A stretch of 64,000 bases of DNA from assembly GCA_034430115.1 (NCBI GenBank), contig DAOUFG010000005.1:1-64000 (forward strand), read 5' to 3'. The translations under genes were made by a program, and so were the position numbers. Below are positions 50,049 through 58,825 of the stretch, piece by piece (the stretch's first letter is position 1; each line of letters begins with the position of its first letter). Origin of the DNA: CAIXPS01 sp034430115. GTDB taxonomy: Bacteria; Chloroflexota; Anaerolineae; J036; Brachytrichaceae. The notes under the pieces were generated by a model. That model was not told the DNA's origin. It was given only the letters and a program-made list of their open reading frames with translations, and searched no databases.

Positions 50049-51788
50049 ATGGCATCACCTCCTGCTCGCCAGCACTCACTGCTCGCGCACTCGGTTATAT
50101 GGGTCGTGTTGCCTTTCTCTATACTGATCCTGGGCGTCGCAATCGCGGGGATCGTCACCTATCAACAATCCGTCACCGACCTGCTCATGGACCGCGACAG
50201 GCAAGTTGCGGCACTGGCTGCCGATAGCGTCTCGGAGGGGCTGGAAGGCTATCAGCGCGTGCTGATTGCGCTGGCAAGCAACGAGGACATTCATTCCAAT
50301 TCCGACGCCATTCGCCGGCGCGCTATCAGAACGGCCGGCACCGCCCTCTCCATTTTCAACGCCGGCGTGCTGGTGGTTGACGCAGAGGGCGAGGTATTGA
50401 CAAGCATCCCCGCCAACGCGACTGATGTCTTGCGCAACATCAGCCAGCAAGATTACTTTGTCAATACACGCGACAAGCGCGCCCCTTTTTTCAGCCACGT
50501 CATCACCTCCTCCATCACCGGCGAGCCGATGATCGTGGCATCCGTGCCCATTACAGGGCGCAATGACGCCTTCGCGGGAGTGCTATTGGGAGCGGTCTAC
50601 CTGCGCTCATCCTCGCTGGGGGACCTGGTGAAAAACCTCATCGTGGGCAATGATGGCCTGGCATACATCGTGGGTCAACGAGGCACGGTCATCTATCACA
50701 ACGATTCAGCCGTCATCGGCGCAAATTACAACTGGCATCCTTCCGTGGCACTGGTCAACAAGGGAAATAGCGGGGGCTTGCTTTGGCAAACGGAGGACGG
50801 CCACCGCTTTGTCGACGGCTATGCCCCAATCCCCAGCACAGGTTGGGGATTGATCGTGCAAGAGTCATGGGATGTGGCTATCGCCTCAACCCAGGCAAAC
50901 TTCATCCTCTTGACCATTGTCGCCATGGCGGCCACGGTAGGGGCAATCATCGCGCTGTGGCTCGGTGTGCGCCAGATCACCACTCCCGTACAAATGATCG
51001 CCCGGCAGACCAGTCGCCTGGCCGCAGGCAAAACCATTGAACCCATTCGAAGCAGCCGGATCACGGAAGTCGATACGCTAAGCCGGGCATTCAGCCACAT
51101 GGCAGGCCAGATCGACACCTACAGGGCAGGCCTGCGGCGTTATGTAGGCGCCATTACCGATTCCCAGGAAGACGAAAGGCGCCGTATTTCACGCGAACTG
51201 CACGACGAGACGATCCAAAGCTTGATGGCGATTGGCAGGCGGATTGAGCTTTATGAGGCATCGGAACAGGATGCTCACCGGCTGGAGCAGCTCGAAGAAC
51301 TGCACGATATGATGGATGAGACGGTGGACAATGTACGGCAAATAAGCCGCGACCTGCGCCCCCTGGTCCTGGACGACCTTGGGATCGTTCCGGCACTCCG
51401 CACACTGATACGTGCTGCGCGCGAAGGCGAAGGCGGCATGCCGGTGACAAAACTGGAAGTCACCGGCTCCCCCTTACAACTGAGCCCCGAACAAGAGCTG
51501 GCCATCTACCGCATCACCCAGGAAGCACTCAACAACATCCGCAAACACTCCGGCGCAGCCAACGTGGAGATCGGCCTGGCTTACGATGTTGATAGTGTGC
51601 ATTTACAGGTCGTTGACGACGGCAATGGGTTCAGCCTGCCCGCTTCGTTGGCGGAATTGGCCGAAGCAGGGCATTTTGGCTTGATGGGAATACAGGAACG
51701 TGTATGGGCCGCCGGCGGAACATTAGCCATCGAGACCGCCCCCGGGCGGGGAACGCGCATCAGCGTAAGCATTCTCGTGGGCAATTAG
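50049..51788 (+). CDS. NarX-like sensor histidine kinase with Cache domain
   Basis: A 579-residue membrane kinase. TM1 (~15-37), an extracytoplasmic double-Cache-like domain (~40-280, 'RDKRAPFFSHVITSSITGEP', 'NDGLAYIVGQRGTVIYHND'), TM2 (~290-310), HAMP, then the HisKA_3 domain with His385 in 'RRRISRELHDETIQSLMAIG' and a HATPase domain ('DDGNGF', 'HFGLMGIQERV'). This family partners with NarL-type regulators such as the one immediately upstream. Cache domains bind small extracellular ligands, often amino or organic acids. The ligand is unknown. Confidence 0.92.
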   Translation: MASPPARQHSLLAHSVIWVVLPFSILILGVAIAGIVTYQQSVTDLLMDRDRQVAALAADSVSEGLEGYQRVLIALASNEDIHSNSDAIRRRAIRTAGTALSIFNAGVLVVDAEGEVLTSIPANATDVLRNISQQDYFVNTRDKRAPFFSHVITSSITGEPMIVASVPITGRNDAFAGVLLGAVYLRSSSLGDLVKNLIVGNDGLAYIVGQRGTVIYHNDSAVIGANYNWHPSVALVNKGNSGGLLWQTEDGHRFVDGYAPIPSTGWGLIVQESWDVAIASTQANFILLTIVAMAATVGAIIALWLGVRQITTPVQMIARQTSRLAAGKTIEPIRSSRITEVDTLSRAFSHMAGQIDTYRAGLRRYVGAITDSQEDERRRISRELHDETIQSLMAIGRRIELYEASEQDAHRLEQLEELHDMMDETVDNVRQISRDLRPLVLDDLGIVPALRTLIRAAREGEGGMPVTKLEVTGSPLQLSPEQELAIYRITQEALNNIRKHSGAANVEIGLAYDVDSVHLQVVDDGNGFSLPASLAELAEAGHFGLMGIQERVWAAGGTLAIETAPGRGTRISVSILVGN

Positions 51789-51882
51789 CCACCCAGCAAT
51801 GAGCAATTCCGCGTATTCGCGCTAAGCACGACGGCGCTTGCCTGGCTCACGCACATTGATTATGCTCCACAAAAGGAGCCCC

Positions 51883-51895
51883 TTGAGTGACTCAA
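51883..51895. promoter_or_regulatory. 13-bp perfect palindrome upstream of the Usp gene
   Basis: TTGAGTGACTCAA is a perfect dyad around a central G, about 117 bases before the universal stress protein gene. It may be an operator; no binder can be named. Confidence 0.35.
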
Positions 51896-52011
51896 CCAGT
51901 TCATATTCTTAACGGTGCCGTTTTCCCCGTAACGGCATTGAAAGCATGAGTTGGATGAGTTGCTCAAGGCGGCAACAGTCATGTTTCAGTTTGTGACGGA
52001 GGCAAATATCT

Positions 52012-52992
52012 GTGGCGGAGATGCAGCTTGATAGCGCTGCCAGGCCGATGCACATCGTGATCAGCGTTGATACGTCGGCGCATACCCTGGCAGGAGCACA
52101 CTTTGTGCATGATCTGTTGCCACCGTCCGGAAGCCGCGTCACCGTGCTGGGGACGCTCGACCCGGGGCGATCTCGCATGCAGCCCGAAATGCTCAGATCG
52201 ATGAACAAGGTGACGTCGATCCTCGAAAGTAAGAATATCGAGATCAAAACCGACTTGTTGCGCGGCCACAGGATCGATCAGTTGCTGCAATTCACCCAGC
52301 AACATCCGGCAGATCTCCTGATCATCGGTGCCAACGGGTTGCGCACTCACTTTGGCATCTTCATGAATGGGGCACCCCAACAACTGGTGGAGACGGCTCA
52401 CTGCCCGGTACTGGTGGCCCGCGCGAGCTATACCCACCTGCAACATGTCTTGCTTGCGGTGGATTTCACATGGTCCAGCCGGAGAGCCATTCGTTACCTG
52501 GCGCAGTTTCATCTGCCCGCCTCGACCAAGGTGACCGTGATGCACGTGAAGCCACCGGAAACCGATGCAGATATCGATCCCTATATGGCAAGCGTTGACC
52601 CTCAACTGTTGGGCAAAAAGGATAGTCTGCCCATCTTGCGAAACCTGTTCGAGGCCAGGTTACACCCACAAGAAAAATGGCTGCAAACCAGCCAGGGTGT
52701 TTTACGCTACGCCATCGAGGTCTTGCGGGCCGCGGGGATTAAGGCCAATAGCGTCGTCACACATGGCGATGCCGCAACGACGATTACGAACTACGCGCGA
52801 CGGCATCACGTGGACCTCGTCATTGCCGGCTCGCGCACGATCAGCCAGGTGGCCAGTTGGATCACTGGGGATATCACGCGCAAACTCATCCACAACGCAG
52901 GCTGCGCTGTTCTGATCGTAAAAGAGAGCATGGGAGATGGGGAGCACTCTCACGCTTCATACAAGACCGAATCTCTAAGAAGCGTGCTGTAA
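52012..52992 (+). CDS. Universal stress protein, tandem UspA domains
   Basis: A 326-residue protein with two UspA folds. The first half contains 'HIVISVDTSAHTLAGAHFVH' and 'PADLLIIGANGLRTHFGIFM'; the second begins 'HVLLAVDFTWSSRRAIRYLA' and ends 'VDLVIAGSRTISQVASWITG'. ATP-binding G-2x-G-9x-G-like residues are only partly conserved ('GANGLRTHFGIFMNGAPQQL'). GTG 52012 is preferred because GGAGG lies about ten bases upstream; ATG 52021 is possible. The gene precedes a HEAT-repeat gene on the same strand. The family is induced by stress and often binds ATP. Confidence 0.9.
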   Translation: MAEMQLDSAARPMHIVISVDTSAHTLAGAHFVHDLLPPSGSRVTVLGTLDPGRSRMQPEMLRSMNKVTSILESKNIEIKTDLLRGHRIDQLLQFTQQHPADLLIIGANGLRTHFGIFMNGAPQQLVETAHCPVLVARASYTHLQHVLLAVDFTWSSRRAIRYLAQFHLPASTKVTVMHVKPPETDADIDPYMASVDPQLLGKKDSLPILRNLFEARLHPQEKWLQTSQGVLRYAIEVLRAAGIKANSVVTHGDAATTITNYARRHHVDLVIAGSRTISQVASWITGDITRKLIHNAGCAVLIVKESMGDGEHSHASYKTESLRSVL

Positions 52993-53027
52993 TGCCTTGA
53001 CGAGACGTACCGGGTGGGAGGAATGTC

Positions 53028-53519
53028 GTGAATATGTCCTTCTTAGCAACCGAGCTTAGCAGTTCTTCCAGCGTTGAAAGGCGGCGTGCCAGGGTGGCAC
53101 TTGCCGAGCTGGGAACGGAGGCCATCCCAGCGCTCACACGAGCGCTCTCGAATGCCTCTCCACTGGTGCGCCAGGAGGCCGTGAAAGCACTTGAAGCGAT
53201 TGGTGATGACGCCGCCGCAAAAGGGTTGATCCAGGCCATGCAAGACCCGGATGCCGGCGTGCGCTGGTTGGCGGCGGAGTCCCTGGCACATCTGGGGCCG
53301 GTTGGGTTACGCCCGCTCCTAGGTGCCCTGATCTGCAATGATCGGTTGATCTGGCTGCGTGAAGGAGCACACCACGTGTTGCACTTCTACGCCGGCGAGC
53401 TTAATCGCCCGCTCGAACAGCTCATGAGCGCGCTTGAAGAAAGCGACGCGTCGATCCCGCTGACGTGGGATGCCCGCGTAGCGCTCGATTCGCTCCCCTC
53501 ACCTTCGACACACCTCTGA
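53028..53519 (+). CDS. HEAT-repeat protein
   Basis: A 163-residue all-helical protein of HEAT-like repeats: 'RRRARVALAELGTEAIPALT', 'SPLVRQEAVKALEAIGDDAA' and 'DAGVRWLAAESLAHLGPVGL', each ~31 residues. These act as binding scaffolds. GTG 53028 or ATG 53034 are both possible after GGGAGGAA (53016-53023); I list the longer. It follows the Usp gene by 35 bases, so the two probably share a stress-related transcript. There are no enzymatic motifs. Confidence 0.85.
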   Translation: MNMSFLATELSSSSSVERRRARVALAELGTEAIPALTRALSNASPLVRQEAVKALEAIGDDAAAKGLIQAMQDPDAGVRWLAAESLAHLGPVGLRPLLGALICNDRLIWLREGAHHVLHFYAGELNRPLEQLMSALEESDASIPLTWDARVALDSLPSPSTHL

Positions 53520-53761
53520 AACACGACCAGGTCACGCGCGCACCGACACGACATTCCCCATAGATTGAGTCCTACTCCTCCTTTGGATGGATTCACTGTA
53601 GCATCGTCCGGCATATCGTTATGGCCTGCAATACATGTACAACGATTTGCTCAACACAGGTGAAGCGTTGGGGGTGACTGTGCCCCACTGCCTGTCGCTC
53701 AAAGACTACGTAGATCATGCTCCCAGACAATGGGGCTAATCCAACAAAGAACTATAAATAA

Positions 53762-54223
53762 ATGCTCATCGTCATCTTTTATCTCGCCGGGCTCGTCGTG
53801 GCCTGCGCAATGGCGCTACTTACGAACCAACCACAAACAACCTCGTCCATAGCGGGCGTGATGCTGCAATACTTTCTGCCGATCGGCGTCGGGTTGCCTC
53901 TGCTCATCAGCGGGCTGGGGCACGTCTTTCAGAGCGACCTGGCCGCGAAACGCCTGGGCTGGCCCACAGGCAACCCATTCCAAAAGGAGTTGGGCTTCTG
54001 GGACTTTGCCGCCGGGGTCATCGCGATTCTATCTTTCTGGCAACACGGCCCGTTTTGGCTGGCCACGATCATCGTCAACGTGCTCTTCTGGGTACTGGCG
54101 GGAGGGCTGCACGCCTGGGAACTGCTACGTCATAAGAACATTCGCGCCGATAACGCCATCACGGCGATCGTGGATTTCCTGGTCCCGATCACGCTAGTCA
54201 TTCTCTATGCGCTGAGCGCATGA
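53762..54223 (+). CDS. DUF6790-like four-helix membrane protein
   Basis: A 153-residue membrane protein with four helices: 'VIFYLAGLVVACAMALL', 'FLPIGVGLPLLISGLGHVF', 'LATIIVNVLFWVLAGGLHAW' and 'AIVDFLVPITLVILYALSA'. The central loop 'GWPTGNPFQKELGFWDFAAG' is typical of the DUF6790 family. Function unknown. It is preceded by a ~240-base gap with no recognised feature and converges with the Gfo/Idh/MocA gene eight bases later. No strong ribosome site is seen. Confidence 0.78.
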   Translation: MLIVIFYLAGLVVACAMALLTNQPQTTSSIAGVMLQYFLPIGVGLPLLISGLGHVFQSDLAAKRLGWPTGNPFQKELGFWDFAAGVIAILSFWQHGPFWLATIIVNVLFWVLAGGLHAWELLRHKNIRADNAITAIVDFLVPITLVILYALSA

Positions 54224-54230
54224 ACCAACT

Positions 54231-55217
54231 TCAGAGCGCTACGACTGTGTGCTGGTGCGCCGAGGCCACGATGGCTTCGGCCACTTGTATATCACCCAGG
54301 GTGAGTTGCGGGCTGTTACGGCAAGTCGCCCGGCCATCTAACGCAGCGATGAACGTGCGGGCCTGGACGTCAAAAGCATTTGGCCCCGCGCGGAAGTCGT
54401 GCGTTTCCAGCACTTCCGCGCCATAGTGGATCACGACCCCAGCGCCGCCCTCGTCGGGCCGCACATCCAGCGCCCCTTGCGTGCCGATGAAGGTGGCCTG
54501 CCAGGCCGGCAAGCCGCCCGGCTTCACAAAGCCGGCCGTCATGTTACACAGCACGTCATCCTGGAATAGCAAATTTGCGACGCAATTTTCCTCATTCACC
54601 AGTCCTGGCGCGGTATGCTTCTTGCGATTGGCAAACGCCGAGACGGCCTGCACATCGCCCATGATCCAGCGCACGGGGTTGATGAAGCAATAGGTCATGT
54701 GCGTCAGAGGCATACCGCCGCTGGTTTGTTGCTGGTAATACCAGGTGTTGGGCTGGCCATCCCATAGCGCAAGCGTGTGCACCGCGACCAGCCGGCCCAA
54801 TGCGCCGCCCTCGACCACGGATTTGGCATATTCCCAGGCTGGGCTATAGCGCGCCTCGAAGCCGGCCTCCACCGTCAAATGATGGTGTTGGGCCAGGCCC
54901 ACGATCTGTTGCGCCGTCTGCACACTGGTGGACAACGTCCCGCCGATCAAAACGTGGTGCTGCTGTTCCAGCGCCCATAACACGATCTGGTCCTGCGTTT
55001 CATGCGGCACTTCCACCAAAATCGCATCAGGCTGTGTGCCGGCGAGTTGTGTGTAGTCGTCGAAATAGGTTTCGCAGCCTATCTCGGCGCTGAATTTGCG
55101 CGCTGTTTCCAGATGACGTGCCGCGACGCCACAAATCATCACCTGCCCTGTCGAAAGCAGCGCGCGAGCGCGCACACGTGCCATGCCCCCGGCCCCTGCA
55201 ATTGCGATGCGCTTCAT
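54231..55217 (-). CDS. Gfo/Idh/MocA family oxidoreductase
   Basis: A 328-residue NAD(P)-dependent dehydrogenase. The N-terminal nucleotide site is 'IAIAGAGGMARVRARALLST', and the second half has the Gfo/Idh/MocA C-terminal barrel with 'HTLALWDGQPNTWYYQQQTS' and 'GGMPLTHMTYCFINPVRW', which includes a His expected in the active site. Family members act on sugars, inositols or related compounds. ATG 55217 was chosen because GGGAG lies six bases upstream; a longer frame crosses the terminator of the upstream gene. Substrate unknown; the inositol-phosphate synthase at 60224 is not in the same operon. Confidence 0.88.
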   Translation of the reverse strand: MKRIAIAGAGGMARVRARALLSTGQVMICGVAARHLETARKFSAEIGCETYFDDYTQLAGTQPDAILVEVPHETQDQIVLWALEQQHHVLIGGTLSTSVQTAQQIVGLAQHHHLTVEAGFEARYSPAWEYAKSVVEGGALGRLVAVHTLALWDGQPNTWYYQQQTSGGMPLTHMTYCFINPVRWIMGDVQAVSAFANRKKHTAPGLVNEENCVANLLFQDDVLCNMTAGFVKPGGLPAWQATFIGTQGALDVRPDEGGAGVVIHYGAEVLETHDFRAGPNAFDVQARTFIAALDGRATCRNSPQLTLGDIQVAEAIVASAHQHTVVAL

Positions 55218-55231
55218 GAAAGCTCCCAATG

Positions 55232-55261
55232 AAAAACCCCAGCAGAACGAATCTGCTGGGG
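55232..55261 (-). terminator. Intrinsic terminator of the AhpC-like gene
   Basis: A perfect 9-bp stem (55253-55261 with 55237-55245) and seven-base loop, followed on the minus strand by TTTTTC. It lies 19 bases after the peroxiredoxin stop and before the Gfo/Idh/MocA start. Confidence 0.85.
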
Positions 55262-55279
55262 TCCGGAATTGATGATTGG

Positions 55280-55891
55280 TCAGACCTCTTTTACTATTGC
55301 CCCGGGTGTCCACACTTCCCACACGCGGCCCACCAGGTTCGAGCCGGGGCTGAGCGCGGGTTGATTGGGCTGCCAACCGGCGGGCGTCAACTCGCCGGTG
55401 TCGCGCACGTGCTGGAATGCGCGCAGTTCGCGCAGCATCTCGTTCACGTTGCGGCCCACCGTGTGCGACAACGCTTCCATGGCCTGGATGACACCATCCG
55501 GGTCGATCACGAAATCACCACGCACGTTCATGCCGGTGTCTTCGTCATACACGTTGTAAGCTGTTCCGATCAAACCACGCGGATCGGAGAGCATTGGGAA
55601 GGGCACACCACCCGGCACCATCTTTGACAGTTCTTCTTCCTGCCACATCTTGTGGGTAAAACGGCTATCGGTGCTGATGGCAAGCACTTCCACGCCCAAC
55701 GCTTTGAAATCGGGGTATCTCGAAGCAATGGCCGCTAACTCCGTTGGACACACAAAAGTGAAGTCGGCCGGATAGAAACAGATAAAGACCCATCTGCCTT
55801 TGAAATCAGAGAGCCTAATTGTCTTGAAGTCACCATCCACATAGGCGGTGGCTTCAAAGTTCGGAGCCGGCTTGCCAATTCGACACGTCAT
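55280..55891 (-). CDS. AhpC/TSA-family peroxiredoxin lacking a C-terminal resolving Cys
   Basis: A 203-residue AhpC-like peroxiredoxin. The peroxidatic Cys is in 'YPADFTFVCPTELAAI'; the active-site Arg is plausible in 'SDPRGLIG'. The usual resolving Cys near the C-terminus ('VCPA' motif of typical 2-Cys enzymes) is absent, and 'PAGWQPNQPALSPG' takes its place. Only two other Cys are present, both N-terminal to the active site ('MTCRIG', 'FICFYP'). It may work as a 1-Cys enzyme. ATG 55891 follows GGAGGAGTT. A clean terminator follows, so it is a single-gene unit. Confidence 0.92.
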   Translation of the reverse strand: MTCRIGKPAPNFEATAYVDGDFKTIRLSDFKGRWVFICFYPADFTFVCPTELAAIASRYPDFKALGVEVLAISTDSRFTHKMWQEEELSKMVPGGVPFPMLSDPRGLIGTAYNVYDEDTGMNVRGDFVIDPDGVIQAMEALSHTVGRNVNEMLRELRAFQHVRDTGELTPAGWQPNQPALSPGSNLVGRVWEVWTPGAIVKEV

Positions 55892-56040
55892 CTTTTGAAC
55901 TCCTCCATGCACCAAAACGTACAACCATAGACGCTGAGGTTTGCCATGGATGCCCGGTTACAGCGCAGCCCAATTATAGTGTGATGAGGCTTACTTGACC
56001 TCCCGTGGGCTGATGCCCTGTGGCCCTGTGTCATGGATAG

Positions 56041-56880
56041 TTACAGATCACGCGTGCGGAACTGGCGTAGCGCAAGCAAAAGCGCCACGACAACATATAA
56101 CGCCGCCCACACCACCATGCCCGAACTGGGCACCGAGGAGATGCTGAATGGCGTGATGGCCGCATCGCGCATGAGCGGCGGTTCCATGTTGTAGGCGGCT
56201 AGCTGCCACATCGCCTCGGTGGGCACGAGCAGGCTGGTGACAATGCCGAAATTCTGCGCGACGGTGTTGCCAAGCAATGTGCCAATCTGCTCCATCCAGC
56301 CGCCGATGAATGCCAGCCCATACATGCCCATCACCGTCACGCCATTCGCCAATGTGCTCAGGCGCGTGCCACCGAGGATGGATAACGTCAGGAGCACGGT
56401 GGCCTCCAAGAAGATGAGCGCAATTCCCTGCGCCGCGTTTGGCAACCGTGTGCCCGATACGGCATATACGATCAGCAACACACCGCCGGCCATCAGCAAC
56501 AAATAGGTCGCCAGGATGGCCCAGAAAGCCAGCCACTTACCCAGCAAAATCTGTTCACGGCGCAAGGGTTTGGTTGCCAACGTTTGTATCACGCCCGAAC
56601 GAATATCGCCGGAAAGCGTATCAATCGGCATCAGCACAGCCATCATCACGATCAAAAAGTCCACTGCATACAGGCCGGCCATCGCCACCATCGTCAGACC
56701 CACGTTCTGGCCGATGCGCAGTGCGCCGCTGGAATACTTAAGCGCATCCTGGTAGATCAGGTAATAGCCCACCCCAAAAATAAGCAGGAAAGCCAGCCCA
56801 AGGATGAGCGCAGCCATGACCACTTTGCGTCCTTTGGCCTCGTCCAGCGTCAGATGCATGATCGTCAAAATCCCTTTCAT
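56041..56880 (-). CDS. ABC-2 type transporter permease
   Basis: A 279-residue membrane protein with about six helices: 'VVMAALILGLAFLLIFGVG', 'GLTMVAMAGLYAVDFLIVMM', 'LGKWLAFWAILATYLLLMAG', 'VVWAALYVVVALLLALRQF'. 'PIDTLSGDIRSGVIQTLATK' and 'PLRREQILLGKWLA' are typical of the NatB/ABC-2 permease family. It overlaps the ATPase gene by four bases and ends the sigma/anti-sigma/ABC operon. The substrate is unknown. No terminator was found downstream. Confidence 0.9.
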   Translation of the reverse strand: MKGILTIMHLTLDEAKGRKVVMAALILGLAFLLIFGVGYYLIYQDALKYSSGALRIGQNVGLTMVAMAGLYAVDFLIVMMAVLMPIDTLSGDIRSGVIQTLATKPLRREQILLGKWLAFWAILATYLLLMAGGVLLIVYAVSGTRLPNAAQGIALIFLEATVLLTLSILGGTRLSTLANGVTVMGMYGLAFIGGWMEQIGTLLGNTVAQNFGIVTSLLVPTEAMWQLAAYNMEPPLMRDAAITPFSISSVPSSGMVVWAALYVVVALLLALRQFRTRDL

Positions 56881-57797
56881 CCGGGTCTTTCATCCTCCCC
56901 CATCACTTCCAAGAACAGAGCCTCCAGCGATTGATGCCCCACTCCCAGGTGATAGATCGATACACCCTGCCCCACCAGCCAGCGCGCAATCTCGGGCAAT
57001 CGCGCTTCGCTCGTTACGTGCATGTGCAAGTTTCCATCGGCCTGCACACGCGCATCGTGCCCAAACTGCGCCAACCCCTGCAAAAGGGATGCGTCACAGG
57101 CACCCAACTTCAACACCACTTCAACATCATCCGCCTGCCCGGCCAGTGACATTTGGCGTATCACGCTGCCGCGCTTGACAAACGCCACGCGGTCGCAGGT
57201 CACCTCCACCTCGCTTAAAAGGTGCGAGTTGATGAAAACCGCGGTGCCCTGGGAGCGCAATTGCACGATCAAATCTCGCACTAGCAAGCGCCCCAGCGGG
57301 TCCAGCCCCGAAGTTGGCTCGTCGAGGAACACCAGGCTGGGTGAATTGAGCAACGCCTGGGCCAGGCCGATGCGCTGCAACATGCCCTTGCTGTAATCGC
57401 GTAACCTGCGCTCGCCGGCGTCGAGCAAATCCACCTGTTCCAGCAGTTGTTCGACGCGCGCCATGAGCGCCTGGTGCGAGAGCCCATAGAGGCGGCCATG
57501 GAAATGTAAAAACTCCCGCCCGGTGAGCCAATCTTGGAAGCGAAAGTGTTCGGGTAGGAAACCAATCCGGGCGCGCGTGGCGACGTTGCCCAGCGGCGCG
57601 CCTAGCACCTGCGCCCGGCCGGCGGTCGGTATCACCAGACCGAGCAACATCTTGATCGAGGTCGTCTTGCCTGCGCCATTGGGGCCCAGGAAGCCGAAGA
57701 CCTCACCCTGGCATACCGTCAGGGTGAGGTCTTGCACTGCGAGTTTTTGGCCGTATTGCTTACGCAGGCCAGCGGTCTCGATTGCAAAATCCGTCAT
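56877..57797 (-). CDS. ABC transporter ATP-binding protein (NatA/CcmA-like)
   Basis: A 306-residue ATPase of the ABC-2 type family. Walker A 'GPNGAGKTTSIKMLLGL' is at residues ~38-54, signature 'YSKGMLQRIGLAQALL', Walker B 'LVFLDEPTSGLDPLG' and 'VFINSHLLSEVEVTCDRVAFV' at the H-loop (in part). The start ATG 57797 overlaps the stop of the preceding anti-sigma-like gene (ATGA). The stop overlaps the permease gene, so these proteins are made together. It likely drives export through the permease encoded next. Confidence 0.93.
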   Translation of the reverse strand: MTDFAIETAGLRKQYGQKLAVQDLTLTVCQGEVFGFLGPNGAGKTTSIKMLLGLVIPTAGRAQVLGAPLGNVATRARIGFLPEHFRFQDWLTGREFLHFHGRLYGLSHQALMARVEQLLEQVDLLDAGERRLRDYSKGMLQRIGLAQALLNSPSLVFLDEPTSGLDPLGRLLVRDLIVQLRSQGTAVFINSHLLSEVEVTCDRVAFVKRGSVIRQMSLAGQADDVEVVLKLGACDASLLQGLAQFGHDARVQADGNLHMHVTSEARLPEIARWLVGQGVSIYHLGVGHQSLEALFLEVMGEDERPG

Positions 57798-58813
57798 TGC
57801 ATTGAATCTGCCAGATCGACCAATTGTACGTTGTTGCCAGTGCCGGTGACGGCATAGACCATATCCCCTTCGGCCCACATCAGCACCGACCCGGACGAGG
57901 ATGCAAAGCCGTCCTTCTCCGTGCTCTGCTGGGTGGACGAATCGGAAGTGGTGACCAGCAAGCCCGTCACGCCGTGCACGGTCACCTCGCGGAACGAGGA
58001 AGCCGTGGCAGGCACCGGCACCAGCATCGTGCTGGACCAGTCGATGGACTGCGCAAAGCGATGTGCCTCATCCGCCGACATGCCCGCAACGCGCAGGCCG
58101 ATTTCGCCCAGTTGCGCCATATCCACGCCGTCCGGCAGGGTCACTTCAGGATTATGCGCTTGCATGACGATCAGATGATTCGTGTGAGTGACTGCTTCGC
58201 CATTCACCAGCAGGGCATAGTCCATCACTACCACCGGCGGCTTGTCCACGGTCACCGTCTGGCCGTTCAACTGCGCAGGGATCTGCACGTCTGTCACACC
58301 CAACGTCTGGATCAACGACTGCAAGCGAGCCGTGTCGGCCTTGAAGCGCACGCTGCCGGCGCCCTGCACATAGGTCTTGTACAGCGCATAGCCGGAAGGC
58401 ACGTTGGTGGGGACACGCACCATCAAGCCGGCCAGTTGCGCTGCCGCCTGCGGGCCATCCACCGTCACCGGCTCGCCCGGGTCCTTCAGCACTTCAGTGC
58501 TGGAGCTAAGCAAAGATTGGATGTCCACCCGGTTCTGCTCCAATTCAGCCACGCGCGTCTGGTCCACACTGATGGCCGTGAAGCGCTTCACGCGGAACAG
58601 GTTCAGGAAGTCCTGAGCCATCGCACGCGCGCTGGGCGAGAAGACCAGCACAAGTGCCAGCATCACGCCTGCTGCCGCCAGGGCAGGCTTCCATAGCACA
58701 GATAGTCTTAGTTTTTCTGGTTTCGCTTCCATTGGTTGGTTAATCCTCTGATACAAACGTCTCGAAAATTCTGGACTTGGCTCCTTGCGGAACTTATTTA
58801 GAAAGTCATCCAT
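57794..58813 (-). CDS. Membrane-anchored anti-sigma-like protein (DUF4367-type)
   Basis: A 339-residue protein: a short cytoplasmic part ('MDDFLNKFRKEPSPEFSRRL'), one membrane helix (~45-65, 'WKPALAAAGVMLALVLVFSP'), and a large extracytoplasmic domain of ~270 residues with 'VRVPTNVPSGYAL' and 'GVTGLLVTTSD', as in DUF4367 proteins. It follows an ECF sigma gene and precedes the ABC genes. The architecture fits a membrane anti-sigma factor or sensor. ATG 58813 is preceded by GGGAGGTGCC; the TTG at 58825 is less likely. Cytoplasmic part is short for sigma binding, so partner role is inferred. Confidence 0.85.
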   Translation of the reverse strand: MDDFLNKFRKEPSPEFSRRLYQRINQPMEAKPEKLRLSVLWKPALAAAGVMLALVLVFSPSARAMAQDFLNLFRVKRFTAISVDQTRVAELEQNRVDIQSLLSSSTEVLKDPGEPVTVDGPQAAAQLAGLMVRVPTNVPSGYALYKTYVQGAGSVRFKADTARLQSLIQTLGVTDVQIPAQLNGQTVTVDKPPVVVMDYALLVNGEAVTHTNHLIVMQAHNPEVTLPDGVDMAQLGEIGLRVAGMSADEAHRFAQSIDWSSTMLVPVPATASSFREVTVHGVTGLLVTTSDSSTQQSTEKDGFASSSGSVLMWAEGDMVYAVTGTGNNVQLVDLADSMQ

Positions 58814-58825
58814 GGCACCTCCCAA

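Noticed and set aside
57824..58696. Plus-strand frame of 290 codons opposite the anti-sigma-like gene
   Set aside because: Antisense His/Arg-rich shadow; the minus-strand gene has a membrane helix, ribosome site and operon context.
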